64,000 nt of DNA from the NCBI RefSeq assembly GCF_019039055.1, contig NZ_JAHOPB010000001.1, positions 2,702,001 through 2,766,000 on the forward strand, in the 5' to 3' direction. Below the pieces are notes generated by a model. The model did no database searches, was not told where the DNA came from, and saw only the letters and a program-made list of their open reading frames with translations. Shown piece after piece: positions 16,576-24,918 of this stretch. Made by a program: the position numbers and the translations under genes. Numbering within the stretch: position 1 is the stretch's first letter; each line of letters begins with the position of its first letter. Source of the DNA: Reyranella humidisoli. GTDB taxonomy: Bacteria > Pseudomonadota > Alphaproteobacteria > Reyranellales > Reyranellaceae.

Positions 16576-17913
16576 ATGCAGCGTTGTGGCACCATGCTCG
16601 GGAACAGAATAGCGGTGTGTGCCAGCGGCGCGGGAGAAGACGCCCAGGACCTGCGGGCGCTGGCCGCGCGCATCGAGGCGCCGCCGCTCGCCATCGATGA
16701 TGACGCCGACGAGGCCCAGCTCGAGGCGGCGGCGCTCGAGCTTCGCCGGCACTGCCTCGCGCTGGCCCATCGCCAGGCCGATCCCAGGCTGAAGAGTCCC
16801 TGTGCCGGCACCGTGGCGCGGCTGCCCTCGGGCAGCCGCGTGTCGCTGGGCTACGAACGCGATCTCGATGTGTCGGTGCTGGAGCGGCGCGGCGGCGAGG
16901 ACTATCCCCCACCGCCCGGCTGGCGCTCGGTGCGCGTGCTCTGCCGCAGCGGACAGGCGGCGCTGGCTTGCCTGCTCCACCTCGCCCTGTCGATGGCACG
17001 GGACGGCACGCTAAGCACCCGGCACGCGGGACGCTACTTCGAGACCAAGGCGCTGCTCGACCTGTGGCCGCCTGGCGTGCTGCCGCGCGTGCCGGCCGGA
17101 GCCCACGACGTCGAGATGCTGATCGGCGAGCCCGCCGCGTGCAGCGGCCGCTTCGAGGTCGCCCGGCCCGAAGCGCTGCCGCGGGTACATCATGCGCTGC
17201 TGCTTGACACGACGCTGAGCGGGCCGGCGGTCGATCTCGCGCCGTGGTTCGCGCGTCACGACGGTGCGATCGCGGCCGTGTTTCGCTCGGGCCTGAAGCT
17301 CGACCAGGCGGGCCTGGAGCTGGCCAATGTCGGCATCGTCCAGCTCATGGTGCGCGAGGGCTCGGGGCTCGATCTCGAGGCGCTGGCCGAGAAGCTTCGC
17401 CACATCCGCGGCCTTACCGCCACGGGGCTGACGCTCGACGAGCTGGGCGCGCTCTCCGCGCCGTGGTTCCTCGACCGCGACTACTTCCACCGCTACACCG
17501 CGCGGCTGTTTGCCCACAACGAGGCGCTGGCGCGGGCGATCGGCCGGGAATCGCCCGTATTCGCACCGGACTGCCATCCCTGCCTGCTCTCCGACACCGC
17601 GCCGCCGGCAGCCTTCTGCGCCATCCGGTTGCGCGACGGCGACCTGGCCGACCATCACCGCCTGCTCGCGTGCGTCGAACGTGAAGTCGGGCGGCGCGGG
17701 ATCGTGGCGACCAAGGGTGGCTCCTTCGGTTTTCGCGGCATCCGCTATGAACTGGTCGAGCCGGACCCGAAGGACGGCGTGCCTTTCCTGCGCGTGGCGC
17801 TGGGCCTTCGCGGCGGCACCGGCACCGCGGCGATGATCGACCTGCTCGCCGAACTCGCGCGCGGCAACTTTACGGCGGGCCGCGACGTTCATAGGCTCGC
17901 ATCGACGAGGTGA
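16576..17913 (+). CDS. Protein with a PLP-dependent transferase-like fold, function unknown
   Basis: 445 residues. The N-terminal half has SGQAALACLLHLAL, which resembles the small-domain entry of fold type I PLP enzymes; a segment FRSGLKLDQAGLELANVG could carry the cofactor lysine. The C-terminal domain has KGGSFGFRGIRYELVEPDP and FLRVALGLRGG, like the small domain of aminotransferases. The assignment is from general pattern and no specific enzyme is recognised. A second ATG at 16594 is possible. The next gene follows after three bases, so the two form an operon. Confidence 0.55.
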   Translation: MQRCGTMLGNRIAVCASGAGEDAQDLRALAARIEAPPLAIDDDADEAQLEAAALELRRHCLALAHRQADPRLKSPCAGTVARLPSGSRVSLGYERDLDVSVLERRGGEDYPPPPGWRSVRVLCRSGQAALACLLHLALSMARDGTLSTRHAGRYFETKALLDLWPPGVLPRVPAGAHDVEMLIGEPAACSGRFEVARPEALPRVHHALLLDTTLSGPAVDLAPWFARHDGAIAAVFRSGLKLDQAGLELANVGIVQLMVREGSGLDLEALAEKLRHIRGLTATGLTLDELGALSAPWFLDRDYFHRYTARLFAHNEALARAIGRESPVFAPDCHPCLLSDTAPPAAFCAIRLRDGDLADHHRLLACVEREVGRRGIVATKGGSFGFRGIRYELVEPDPKDGVPFLRVALGLRGGTGTAAMIDLLAELARGNFTAGRDVHRLASTR

Positions 17914-17916
17914 AGC

Positions 17917-18156
17917 ATGAGCAGTCTGGATGACGCGGTCAGGGTGGCGAGTGCCTTGCGCGAACAGAAGAAATATCCCGAGGCGATCGACCTGCTCCAG
18001 AAGGCGCTGGCCGCCGCCGCGCCCGACGACTTCCACCGCCTCGCTGCGAACCGCGAGGGCGTTCGCGCCGCGGAGGAAGCGGGCCTGCCCGCGGTCGCCA
18101 AACGCTTCGCCGACGCCATCGCGATCCGCGAAGAAGAGGGCGAGGAGGAGGCGTAG
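17917..18156 (+). CDS. Small TPR-like helical protein
   Basis: 79 residues, all helical, with a TPR-like start ASALREQKKYPEAIDLLQKAL and an acidic tail of Glu residues. It starts three bases after the PLP-fold gene and is probably translated with it. The role is unknown; a partner or adaptor of the upstream protein is possible. Confidence 0.65.
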   Translation: MSSLDDAVRVASALREQKKYPEAIDLLQKALAAAAPDDFHRLAANREGVRAAEEAGLPAVAKRFADAIAIREEEGEEEA

Positions 18157-18166
18157 CGGCCTCTTG

Positions 18167-18664
18167 CTAGCCGCGCGTCTCGACATGACGGGCGAGCTTG
18201 TCCAGCGTCTGGCCGCCATAGGCCACGGCGCCGAAGCCGATGGCTGTGGCCCGCCGCTCCTTCGAGGGATGCATCTGGCGGAGCGTGAGCACCGTCTTGC
18301 CGTCGCGTTGCTGGTCGAAGGTGACGAGCATTCGGAACCTGTCGGGATCGGCGTCCCGGTCCGAACCGTGCTCGACCTCGATGAACGACGGTGCTTCCAG
18401 GCGCAGGAAGACCATGCGGTTGCCGTAGCGCGTGCCGTCGGGTGCCACCATGTCGAAGCGCCAGGCGCCGCCGGGCCGGAGGTCGATGGCGTGAGTCTCG
18501 ATGGCGAACCCCTCGGGCCCGAACCAGGCCTGGATCTGCCCCGGGTCGGTCCAGGCGGCATAGACCAGTTCGCGCGGCGCATCGATCACGCGCGCGAGCA
18601 CGATCTCGCGGTCCAGCGGCCAGTCGCGCCACGGAGAGGCGGTCTGCGGCGAGGATTCACTCAT
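18167..18664 (-). CDS. SRPBCC (AHSA1-type) domain protein
   Basis: 165 residues of the activator of Hsp90 ATPase-like START fold: RVIDAPRELVYAAWTDPGQIQAWFGPEGF, LRPGGAWRFDM and VTFDQQRDGKTVLTLRQ segments are typical. Members bind hydrophobic ligands. It follows the ArsR-type regulator by four bases on the same strand; the ArsR-SRPBCC pair is a common two-gene operon in proteobacteria. Confidence 0.88.
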   Translation of the reverse strand: MSESSPQTASPWRDWPLDREIVLARVIDAPRELVYAAWTDPGQIQAWFGPEGFAIETHAIDLRPGGAWRFDMVAPDGTRYGNRMVFLRLEAPSFIEVEHGSDRDADPDRFRMLVTFDQQRDGKTVLTLRQMHPSKERRATAIGFGAVAYGGQTLDKLARHVETRG

Positions 18665-18668
18665 GGTC

Positions 18669-19007
18669 TCAGTTACTCTTCATTTTCATGCGCTGGATAT
18701 GGGCCTCCAGCCGATCGAGGCGCTTCTCCCAGGCTGTCACATGCCGGTGGATCCACGACTCTGCTGCCAGCAGCGCGTGCGGCTCGATCCGGCAGGTCCG
18801 TACCCGCCCGGTTTTCTCGGAACTGACCAGCCCGCTCTGCTCGAGCACGCGCACGTGCTTCAGCAGCGAGGGCAGGGCCATGTCGAACGGCTCGGAGAGT
18901 TCGCTTACGGATTGGGGTCCCTCGCACAGCCGGCTGACGATCGCCCGGCGCGTCGGATCGGCGAGTGCGGCAAAGGCGCTGTCGAGATCGGGTAAATACT
19001 TAGCCAT
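18669..19007 (-). CDS. ArsR family transcriptional regulator
   Basis: 112-residue winged helix protein: FAALADPTRRAIVSRLCEG, SVSELSEPFDMALPSLLKHVRVLEQSGLV and the wing TGRVRTCRIEP. No ArsR metal-binding CxC motif is present, so it belongs to the non-metal group that accompanies SRPBCC genes. A 16-base inverted repeat covers its start codon and the 58 bases upstream, a likely autoregulatory operator. Confidence 0.9.
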   Translation of the reverse strand: MAKYLPDLDSAFAALADPTRRAIVSRLCEGPQSVSELSEPFDMALPSLLKHVRVLEQSGLVSSEKTGRVRTCRIEPHALLAAESWIHRHVTAWEKRLDRLEAHIQRMKMKSN

Positions 19008-19065
19008 GTGAGAAAGTATCTACCGAATCGCGACGCCGATCAATAATTGTTTCTCAAATGGCTAA
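19000..19065. promoter_or_regulatory. Inverted repeat at the start of the ArsR-type gene
   Basis: TTAGCCATGTGAGAAA (19000-19015) is repeated as its complement TTTCTCAAATGGCTAA (19050-19065) with one mismatch and a 34-base spacer. The left arm contains the start codon of the regulator. It could be a pair of operator sites or a long hairpin in the 5' end of the transcript. Confidence 0.55.
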
Positions 19066-19096
19066 CTATTACGTGCCGTCGCGCGACGCTGCCGCG

Positions 19097-19906
19097 TTAG
19101 GCCCGTGCCGGCAGCGCGCCCTTCGAGGCGCGGATCTGGGCGACGGCCTGATCCCAGGCGGCGATGCGCTCGGGGCCGGCGGGATGGGTGTCGAGCAGGC
19201 CGGTGTCGCGGCGGCCGGTGGCGCGCGCGAGCGTGACCAGCATGCCGCGTGCCTTGTCGAGGTCGACGTTGGAGCGATAGAGGATCACCGCGGCGAGATA
19301 GTCGGCCTCGCGCTCCTGCTCCTTGGAGAAGGAAATGCGGCCGATCGAGCGACCGACGGCGGCGCCGGTATCCGCCGCGGAGCGTGTCACCGTGCCGGCA
19401 TAGGGGCTGCGGTACGAGGCGGCGGCGCCGACCGCACCCATCAGTACGGCGCCGATCAGCGCACCGGTCGCCTGGTTGCGCTGGTTGTTGGCCACGTGGT
19501 TCGCTGCCTGATGGCCGATCTCGTGCGCGAACACCAGGCAGACCTCTTCTTCGTTGGCGGCATACTCGACGACGCCGCGGTTGATAAAGATCAGGCCGTT
19601 GGGGCCGGCGCCGGCATTCATCGAGCGGTTCGCCGAGGCCCTGATGTTCCACTGGCACACGCCGACGTTCATCTCGGCGCACAACTGGTCGGCCGGCGGA
19701 CGGATGCGGGCGAGGGCGGAGCGCATCATGTCGCCGGCTTCCTCGTCGGTCAGCACGCGGCGCGCCGGCGGCCCACCGGCACCCTGCACCTCGCTCTGCG
19801 CCAGGCTGAGATTGTTGTCGCTGATCTGCGGCAACTGATGCACGGCCCCCGCACAGCCGCAGAGGGCACAGGCGCCGCCCAGCGCGAAGAAAGTTCGCCG
19901 TTTCAT
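19097..19906 (-). CDS. M48 family metallopeptidase, exported
   Basis: 269 residues. The zinc motif HEIGH (H128, E129, H132) follows AANEEEVCLVFA, and the third ligand lies in EQEREADYLAA. The N-terminus is hydrophobic with several cysteines (GGACALCGCAG), suggesting a lipoprotein or anchored form. M48 enzymes of the LoiP/BepA type degrade misfolded envelope proteins. A glycine-rich hydrophobic stretch after the motif (ALIGAVLMGAVGAA) could be a membrane loop. Confidence 0.88.
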   Translation of the reverse strand: MKRRTFFALGGACALCGCAGAVHQLPQISDNNLSLAQSEVQGAGGPPARRVLTDEEAGDMMRSALARIRPPADQLCAEMNVGVCQWNIRASANRSMNAGAGPNGLIFINRGVVEYAANEEEVCLVFAHEIGHQAANHVANNQRNQATGALIGAVLMGAVGAAASYRSPYAGTVTRSAADTGAAVGRSIGRISFSKEQEREADYLAAVILYRSNVDLDKARGMLVTLARATGRRDTGLLDTHPAGPERIAAWDQAVAQIRASKGALPARA

Positions 19907-20088
19907 TGCTCCCCCGTGCTGCCCCTGGTTGCGGAGTCCCGGCGAACGCTACCCAGAGGTATGTCGGCGAGTCAACGACGGCTCGCGCCGACCTCCTGTT
20001 TTGTATCAATCGTAACCGGGCGGCGCCGCGTGCACCCCGGAAACAGCCGTCCGTGATATTCTGTCCACAGCGGTTGCGAGGGTTGCCG

Positions 20089-20289
20089 GTGACCAGGGAC
20101 GACAGAAAACTTGCCGAGCTCGAGAAGGGCCTCAATCAGTTGCGCGACGATCTCAACGATCTGTCGAAGGCGCTGAACGTCAATCCACGGAACACCAGCC
20201 TCGTCATCCGGCGCGTCAATCTGATGGGCCGCATCGTGGCCACGCAGTCCAGCGTCGAACAACTGCGCGGCACGCTGCGCCACGCCTGA
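20089..20289 (+). CDS. Small coiled-coil protein, unknown
   Basis: 66 residues from GTG 20089 with GAGG upstream. The sequence is helical and heptad-like: KLAELEKGLNQLRDDLNDLSKAL, then a basic helix. TTG 20083 is an alternative start. No function is assigned. Confidence 0.5.
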   Translation: MTRDDRKLAELEKGLNQLRDDLNDLSKALNVNPRNTSLVIRRVNLMGRIVATQSSVEQLRGTLRHA

Positions 20290-20391
20290 TCGCCACGCCT
20301 TATCGCCAAGCGATTTCGATTCGACACCTTGCCGCAGCGAAGGGCCCGTCGTCGCACTTCACAGCCGCGTTTCAGCGGTTATAAGGTGCCG

Positions 20392-20757
20392 ATGTCCGAT
20401 ATTGAAACCCTGCGTAAGTCGCTGGCCCATTCCACCGAAGGGCTCTCCTCCGAAGACAAGAAGAAGATGGCCGTTTCCGCCATCACCACGATCCTCGATG
20501 CGCTGGGACGCGGCGTCGGCCCGTTCGGCGAATGGGAACAGCGTTGCCTGGCGGCGTCGATCATCGCGCTGCGTGCGAGCAAGTACGACGATTCGCGCGC
20601 GCTGGCGCGGCGGGCGATCTGGCCCGAGGAAAACCGCCGCAATTCCGGCGTCGCGCGCCTGCTGCTGCGTCCCGGCATGCTGACGCTGGACGAACTCGCC
20701 CGCGAACTGAAGATTGCCCAGGCGATGCCGCCGCGGCGCTTGCAGGCCGCCGCCTAA
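20392..20757 (+). CDS. Hypothetical helical protein
   Basis: 121 residues beginning MSDIETLRKSLAHS, all helical, with SEDKKKMAVSAITTILDAL and a C-terminal segment of small residues. No membrane segment or signal is seen. The ATG at 20392 is chosen because upstream codons are basic and low-complexity. It lies about 100 bases before the MFS gene. The family is not recognised. Confidence 0.6.
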   Translation: MSDIETLRKSLAHSTEGLSSEDKKKMAVSAITTILDALGRGVGPFGEWEQRCLAASIIALRASKYDDSRALARRAIWPEENRRNSGVARLLLRPGMLTLDELARELKIAQAMPPRRLQAAA

Positions 20758-20853
20758 CAAACCCGATCCGACGTCCGGCGCATGCTCCTCCCTCGTCGGG
20801 GAGGAGGAGCCGGCATTGGCGCGCCCGCGTCACCTGTATAGACGGGACGCGTC

Positions 20854-22056
20854 ATGTCGATCGGCGATCCAGACCACGCGGAGACGAAGTCCGCCGCAGC
20901 GGCTGCCGTGCCGTCCGGCCGGTGGATGCTCGCGCGCTGGGCGATCGCCTCGTCGACGCTCGGCTTCCCGCAGGCAGCAGGCCCCGTCGCCTTCGCACTG
21001 GTGGCCGTCGCTCTCACGGGCGACGCGAGCGGCGGCGCGGCGATGATCCTCGCCATGACGCTGGCCCAGGTAGCCGGCGCCATTCCGCTCACGCGACTCG
21101 GGCGCGGCTTCGCGATGGCCACGTTCCTGCGGCTGCTGGTCGCCGTCCGCACCGTGGCGCTGGTGGCGATTGCGGTTGGCGCCGCATCGGGAGTCTCGCT
21201 GGCGTGGCTGATCGCTCTCGCCGCGGGCGCGGGGCTGGTGAACGGCGCGGCCTACGGCTACCTGCGCGCGGTGCTGAACCGGCTCGCGCCGGCCTCGGGC
21301 CTGTCACGCGCGCTGGGAATCGCCGCGACGCTGAACGAGCTCACCTTCGTGGCCGCGCCCGTGGTCGCCTCGGGCCTCGGCTCGATCTCGCCGGTGTTCG
21401 GCATCGTGGCAATGGCGGCCCTCGGCGCGCTACCGGCGCTGCTGGTGCCGAACCTCGGCCCGGCAGCCGCGGCATCGGGCGAGGGGGCGGACGAGGCGTC
21501 GCATCGCGCGGCGGGATCGATCCTGCGGCCCGCGATCCTGCTCTGGCTGCTGTGCGCAGCGGCTGGCGGCGCGACCGTGGCCGCCATCGAGATCGGCGCC
21601 GTCGCCCTCGCCTTGAACTTCGGTTACCAGCCCGCGCTCGCGATCCTGTTTACCGTGCTACTGTGCATCGCCTCGGTGGCCGGCGGCCTGTGGGTCAGCG
21701 TGCGCAATCGCCGCGCGCCGCGTGGCGTCGTGGTAGCGCAACTCGTCGTCATGAGCTCGGGCGCGGCCCTTGCGGCCTCCTGCCACTCCGTCGCCACCAC
21801 GCTCGCGGGCGCGATTCTGATCGGCCTCGTGCTGGCGCCGCTCGCGACCCACTATTCGCTGATCCTCGATTCGCTCGCACCGCCGCACCGGCGTCCCGAG
21901 GTCTTCGCCCTCCTGCGCACCGCCAATGCGAGTGGAGTCATCCTCGCCAGCGCAATGCTGACGGCGGCGTCATTGTCCACCGCACTGCTCGTCATCGCGG
22001 GCGTGATGGCCGTCGCGACCCTTGCCGTGGGTATCGCATCGGCGAGACGCCGCTGA
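20854..22056 (+). CDS. MFS transporter
   Basis: 400 residues with about twelve hydrophobic segments and a central charged loop (about 208-222, GEGADEASHRAAG), the two-times-six layout of the major facilitator superfamily. Motif A is weak (RLGRGFAMA). The sequence is Ala-rich throughout and gives no clue to substrate. It stands alone, with no adjacent regulator. Confidence 0.8.
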   Translation: MSIGDPDHAETKSAAAAAVPSGRWMLARWAIASSTLGFPQAAGPVAFALVAVALTGDASGGAAMILAMTLAQVAGAIPLTRLGRGFAMATFLRLLVAVRTVALVAIAVGAASGVSLAWLIALAAGAGLVNGAAYGYLRAVLNRLAPASGLSRALGIAATLNELTFVAAPVVASGLGSISPVFGIVAMAALGALPALLVPNLGPAAAASGEGADEASHRAAGSILRPAILLWLLCAAAGGATVAAIEIGAVALALNFGYQPALAILFTVLLCIASVAGGLWVSVRNRRAPRGVVVAQLVVMSSGAALAASCHSVATTLAGAILIGLVLAPLATHYSLILDSLAPPHRRPEVFALLRTANASGVILASAMLTAASLSTALLVIAGVMAVATLAVGIASARRR

Positions 22057-22205
22057 CCGGTCGCCCGGGCCTGTCGTCCAGCCTTCTTTCCTTGTTGGGC
22101 AGGGCCGTCGTTGCTAGGTTCGATACAACCATCAGGCGCTCTGCGGTGATAAATTGCGATCCCCGGTCATGCGGCCGCTAACGCAAGGGAAGGAAGCACG
22201 TCGTC

Positions 22206-23764
22206 ATGAGTACGTTGTTCCGGCTTCCGGACGATACGACCCTGACTCTCGAGCTCTACTACCTGCTCGTGACCTCCGGCTACGAAGACGAAGACGGAAA
22301 CTGGATTCCATTCGCTTGGGGCCGTTCGGCACAACCATCGAGCTCGATCCGGGCAACCACACGCAAACGATAAACTACCCCGGCCAAGACGAATCCGATG
22401 TGTGGTTCGAGGAATACGACATCCCGATCGCCGGGGATGGCATCTATCGGCTGGGCATCGCCTACAGCGGCGCGGCGTTCGCGGAAGAAGGCGATGCGAG
22501 CGAGTTCAATATCGTCCTTGCCCGGAACGCGGCCTCCGGCGGCGTCTTTACGGCCCTCGACATGGGCAACGTCTTCTGGGGTTCGGCCTTCGCCGACAGC
22601 TTCACCGGACTGGGCTGGCGAGACCAGCTTGCGGGCCTCGATGGCAATGACTTGCTCACGGGCGGTGCGGGAGACGATTCCCTGGACGGCGGCAGTGGCG
22701 ACGACCGGTTGACGGGAGGCGCCGGGATCGACGTGCTGTTCGGCGGAACGGGCGTCGACAGGATGGCCGGTGGCGCGGGTAACGACACCTATTATGTCGA
22801 TGATGCCGCGGATCGCACCGTCGAGTTCGCCGGCGAAGGCATCGATCGCGTCTATTCGTCCATCGACATGACGATGAGGGCCGACATCGAGGAATTGAGG
22901 CTCACCGGGACTGCGGATCTCTTCGGCACGGGCAACCCACTCGACAACGACATGATGGGCAATGCCGGCGACAACCTGCTCTCCGGCCGCGGCGGCGACG
23001 ACCGTATCGAGGGCGGCGACGGCGACGATACGCTCGATGGCGGGCAGGGCAACGACGAGCTTTACGGCGGCAACGGCAACGACAGCTTCCGCCTGTCCGC
23101 GGGCAACGACGAATATTACGGTGGTGGTGGAATCGACACGATCAATTTCTCCGCAACGTCGGGCGCCACGGTCTTTATGGGCGTTCTCGGCGCGGTGAAT
23201 GGCGGCGCCGCGGCCGGCACCTACATGTCCGGTATCGAGACCTATATCGGCTCGAAGACCGGCGCCGACTGGGTTCAGGGTGGCGGTTTCGACGACAACA
23301 CATTCACGGGTTATGGCGGCGACGACACACTGATCGGCCGCGGAGGCGAGGACGTCCTGAAGGGCGGCGACGGCAACGACCGCCTGTCCGGGGGTGCGGA
23401 GGCCGACATCCTGCGCGGCGATGCCGGACAGGACACGTTCGTGTTCGACGTGGCGCTCTCGCACGCCGATCCGGCCTTTGCGGCCGGCCGTGACCGCATG
23501 GTCGATTTCGAGACCGGGGTCGACAGGATCGAGATCGACGCTTCGGTGTTCGGAGGCGGTCTGGCCGCCGGCGGTGCCGTCGACCTCGTGACAAACGGCA
23601 CCCCGAGTTCGGCCGGCCACCCGGGCGGCACGTTCCTCTACGACACCGATAGCGGGATGCTGAGTTTCGATGCAGACGGCGGCGGCGCCGGCGCGGCCAT
23701 CACCTTCGCCTGGCTCCAGTTCGCGCCGACGCTCGTGGCGGGCGACTTCGTCCTCGTTGCCTGA
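22206..23764 (+). pseudogene. RTX calcium-binding protein gene with a frameshift at a G-tract
   Basis: From ATG 22206 the frame reads MSTLFRLPDDTTLTLELYYL and continues to about 22317, then runs into an early stop. The rest, from the G-tract at 22318-22321, continues in another frame as GPFGTTIELDPGNHTQTI and a long RTX region to 23764. Adding one G to the tract would join the two into about 520 residues. The main part holds GGxGxD nonapeptides in several blocks, a beta module with TYYVDDAADRTVEFAGEG, and a type I secretion-like C-terminus. It may be a true mutation, a phase-variable tract or a base-calling error. Confidence 0.75.
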
Positions 23765-23868
23765 CGGGCGCGCACGCCCGCTCTACGGAAGGGAGCGCGA
23801 CGGGTTCGTGGTCCTCGCGCCGTTGCGGCTGCTACTCTCGTCCCCACGACAATGGGTGTGGGGACGGA

Positions 23869-24549
23869 ATGGACTTCAAGGAACTGGTGCACAGCCGGCG
23901 CAGCACGCGCGGCTTCGCGGACAAGGCGATCCCGAAGGCGGTGATCCAGGAGATCATCGAGGACGCCAAGCGTGCGCCGTCGTCGATGAACAGCCAGCCG
24001 TGGCACGTCCATGTGCTGACCGGCGCGCCGCTCGACGAGGTGCGCCGGCGCAACATGGAGGAGATGGTTGCGGGCAAGCCGTCGAAGCGGGACATCTTCA
24101 CCCACGGCCCCTACGAGGGCGCCCATCGCGAGCGCCAGGTCGGCGTCGCCAAGCAGCTGTTCGCCGCCATGGGTATCGCGCGCGACGACAAGGCGATGCG
24201 TCAGGACTGGGTGCTGCGCGGCTTCCGCCAGTTCGACGCGCCGGTCTCGCTTGTGCTGACCTACGACCGCGTGCTCGATCCCGGCGCCACCTGCCACTTC
24301 GACCTGGGGGCGCTGTGCTACGGCATCGTGCTGGCCGCGTGGAACCGCGGCATCGGCGCGGTGGTGAACGGCCAGGGTATCGCCCGCTCCGACATCGTGC
24401 GCGAAGTCGCCAGCATCCCCGAGGACGAGGCGATCATGACCTGCGTGGCACTCGGGTATCCCGACGAGTCCTTCGCGGCCAACGCCGTGCGCTCCGAGCG
24501 CGTCCCGGCCGAGGCGTTCGTGCGCTACGTCGGGTTCGGGGAAGACTGA
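23869..24549 (+). CDS. Nitroreductase family protein, intact copy
   Basis: 226 residues of the FMN-dependent nitroreductase fold: HSRRSTRGFADKAIP, RAPSSMNSQPWHVHVL (FMN-binding loops), then DLGALCYGIVLAAWNRGIGAV and the C-terminal loop. Substrate unknown. From base 24014 onward it is nearly identical to a second, N-terminally truncated copy at 26147-26676, with one difference in the first 307 bases. A small lower-GC gene begins four bases after its stop. Confidence 0.9.
   Translation: MDFKELVHSRRSTRGFADKAIPKAVIQEIIEDAKRAPSSMNSQPWHVHVLTGAPLDEVRRRNMEEMVAGKPSKRDIFTHGPYEGAHRERQVGVAKQLFAAMGIARDDKAMRQDWVLRGFRQFDAPVSLVLTYDRVLDPGATCHFDLGALCYGIVLAAWNRGIGAVVNGQGIARSDIVREVASIPEDEAIMTCVALGYPDESFAANAVRSERVPAEAFVRYVGFGED
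24014..24447 (+). repeat. Direct repeat within nitroreductase, left copy
   Basis: This stretch matches 26147-26580 at a constant offset of 2133 bases, with one mismatch up to 24320 and scattered mismatches after. Beyond about 24447 the two copies diverge to clearly different but homologous C-termini. It marks the left side of the inserted cassette. Confidence 0.8.
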
Positions 24550-24553
24550 TTTA

Positions 24554-24871
24554 ATGGATGAATTTTTCGCCAGCGCGTGGTGGGGCGGCTCGGCCTGCGG
24601 CCTGAAAATTTCAGCAGCGGATCGAAATCGGTTTCTCAAGCGAGAGTGGGGTTCGGTCGATCTCTTGATACCGGATGAGCCGCATCCGACGCCGGTGAAC
24701 ATCGACAAGCCGTCGATGTGGGAAGGTACCTGCCGCGAATTGATTCATATCAAAATAAAATCTTGGTTCGTTCGATCCGGGAAGTTCCCTTGGCCCATGG
24801 GGAAGCCGCCACGTGTGCGATTACTACATAGTGGCCCCCGGTCGTTTACGTTGTCTTTCCTTGAAGATTGA
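24554..24871 (+). CDS. Hypothetical protein in the nitroreductase insert
   Basis: 105 residues, start four bases after the nitroreductase stop. It has aromatic-rich phrases (MDEFFASAWWGG, IKSWFVRSGKFPWP) and no signal or membrane segment. Base composition is less GC-rich than the flanks, in line with the neighbouring nuclease-like gene. The function is unknown; it converges on the nuclease-like gene. Confidence 0.55.
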   Translation: MDEFFASAWWGGSACGLKISAADRNRFLKREWGSVDLLIPDEPHPTPVNIDKPSMWEGTCRELIHIKIKSWFVRSGKFPWPMGKPPRVRLLHSGPRSFTLSFLED

Positions 24872-24918
24872 CAGCGTGCGTAAGGTCGCGTCGCCTTACT
24901 GCGATGCTGAATCGCCAA

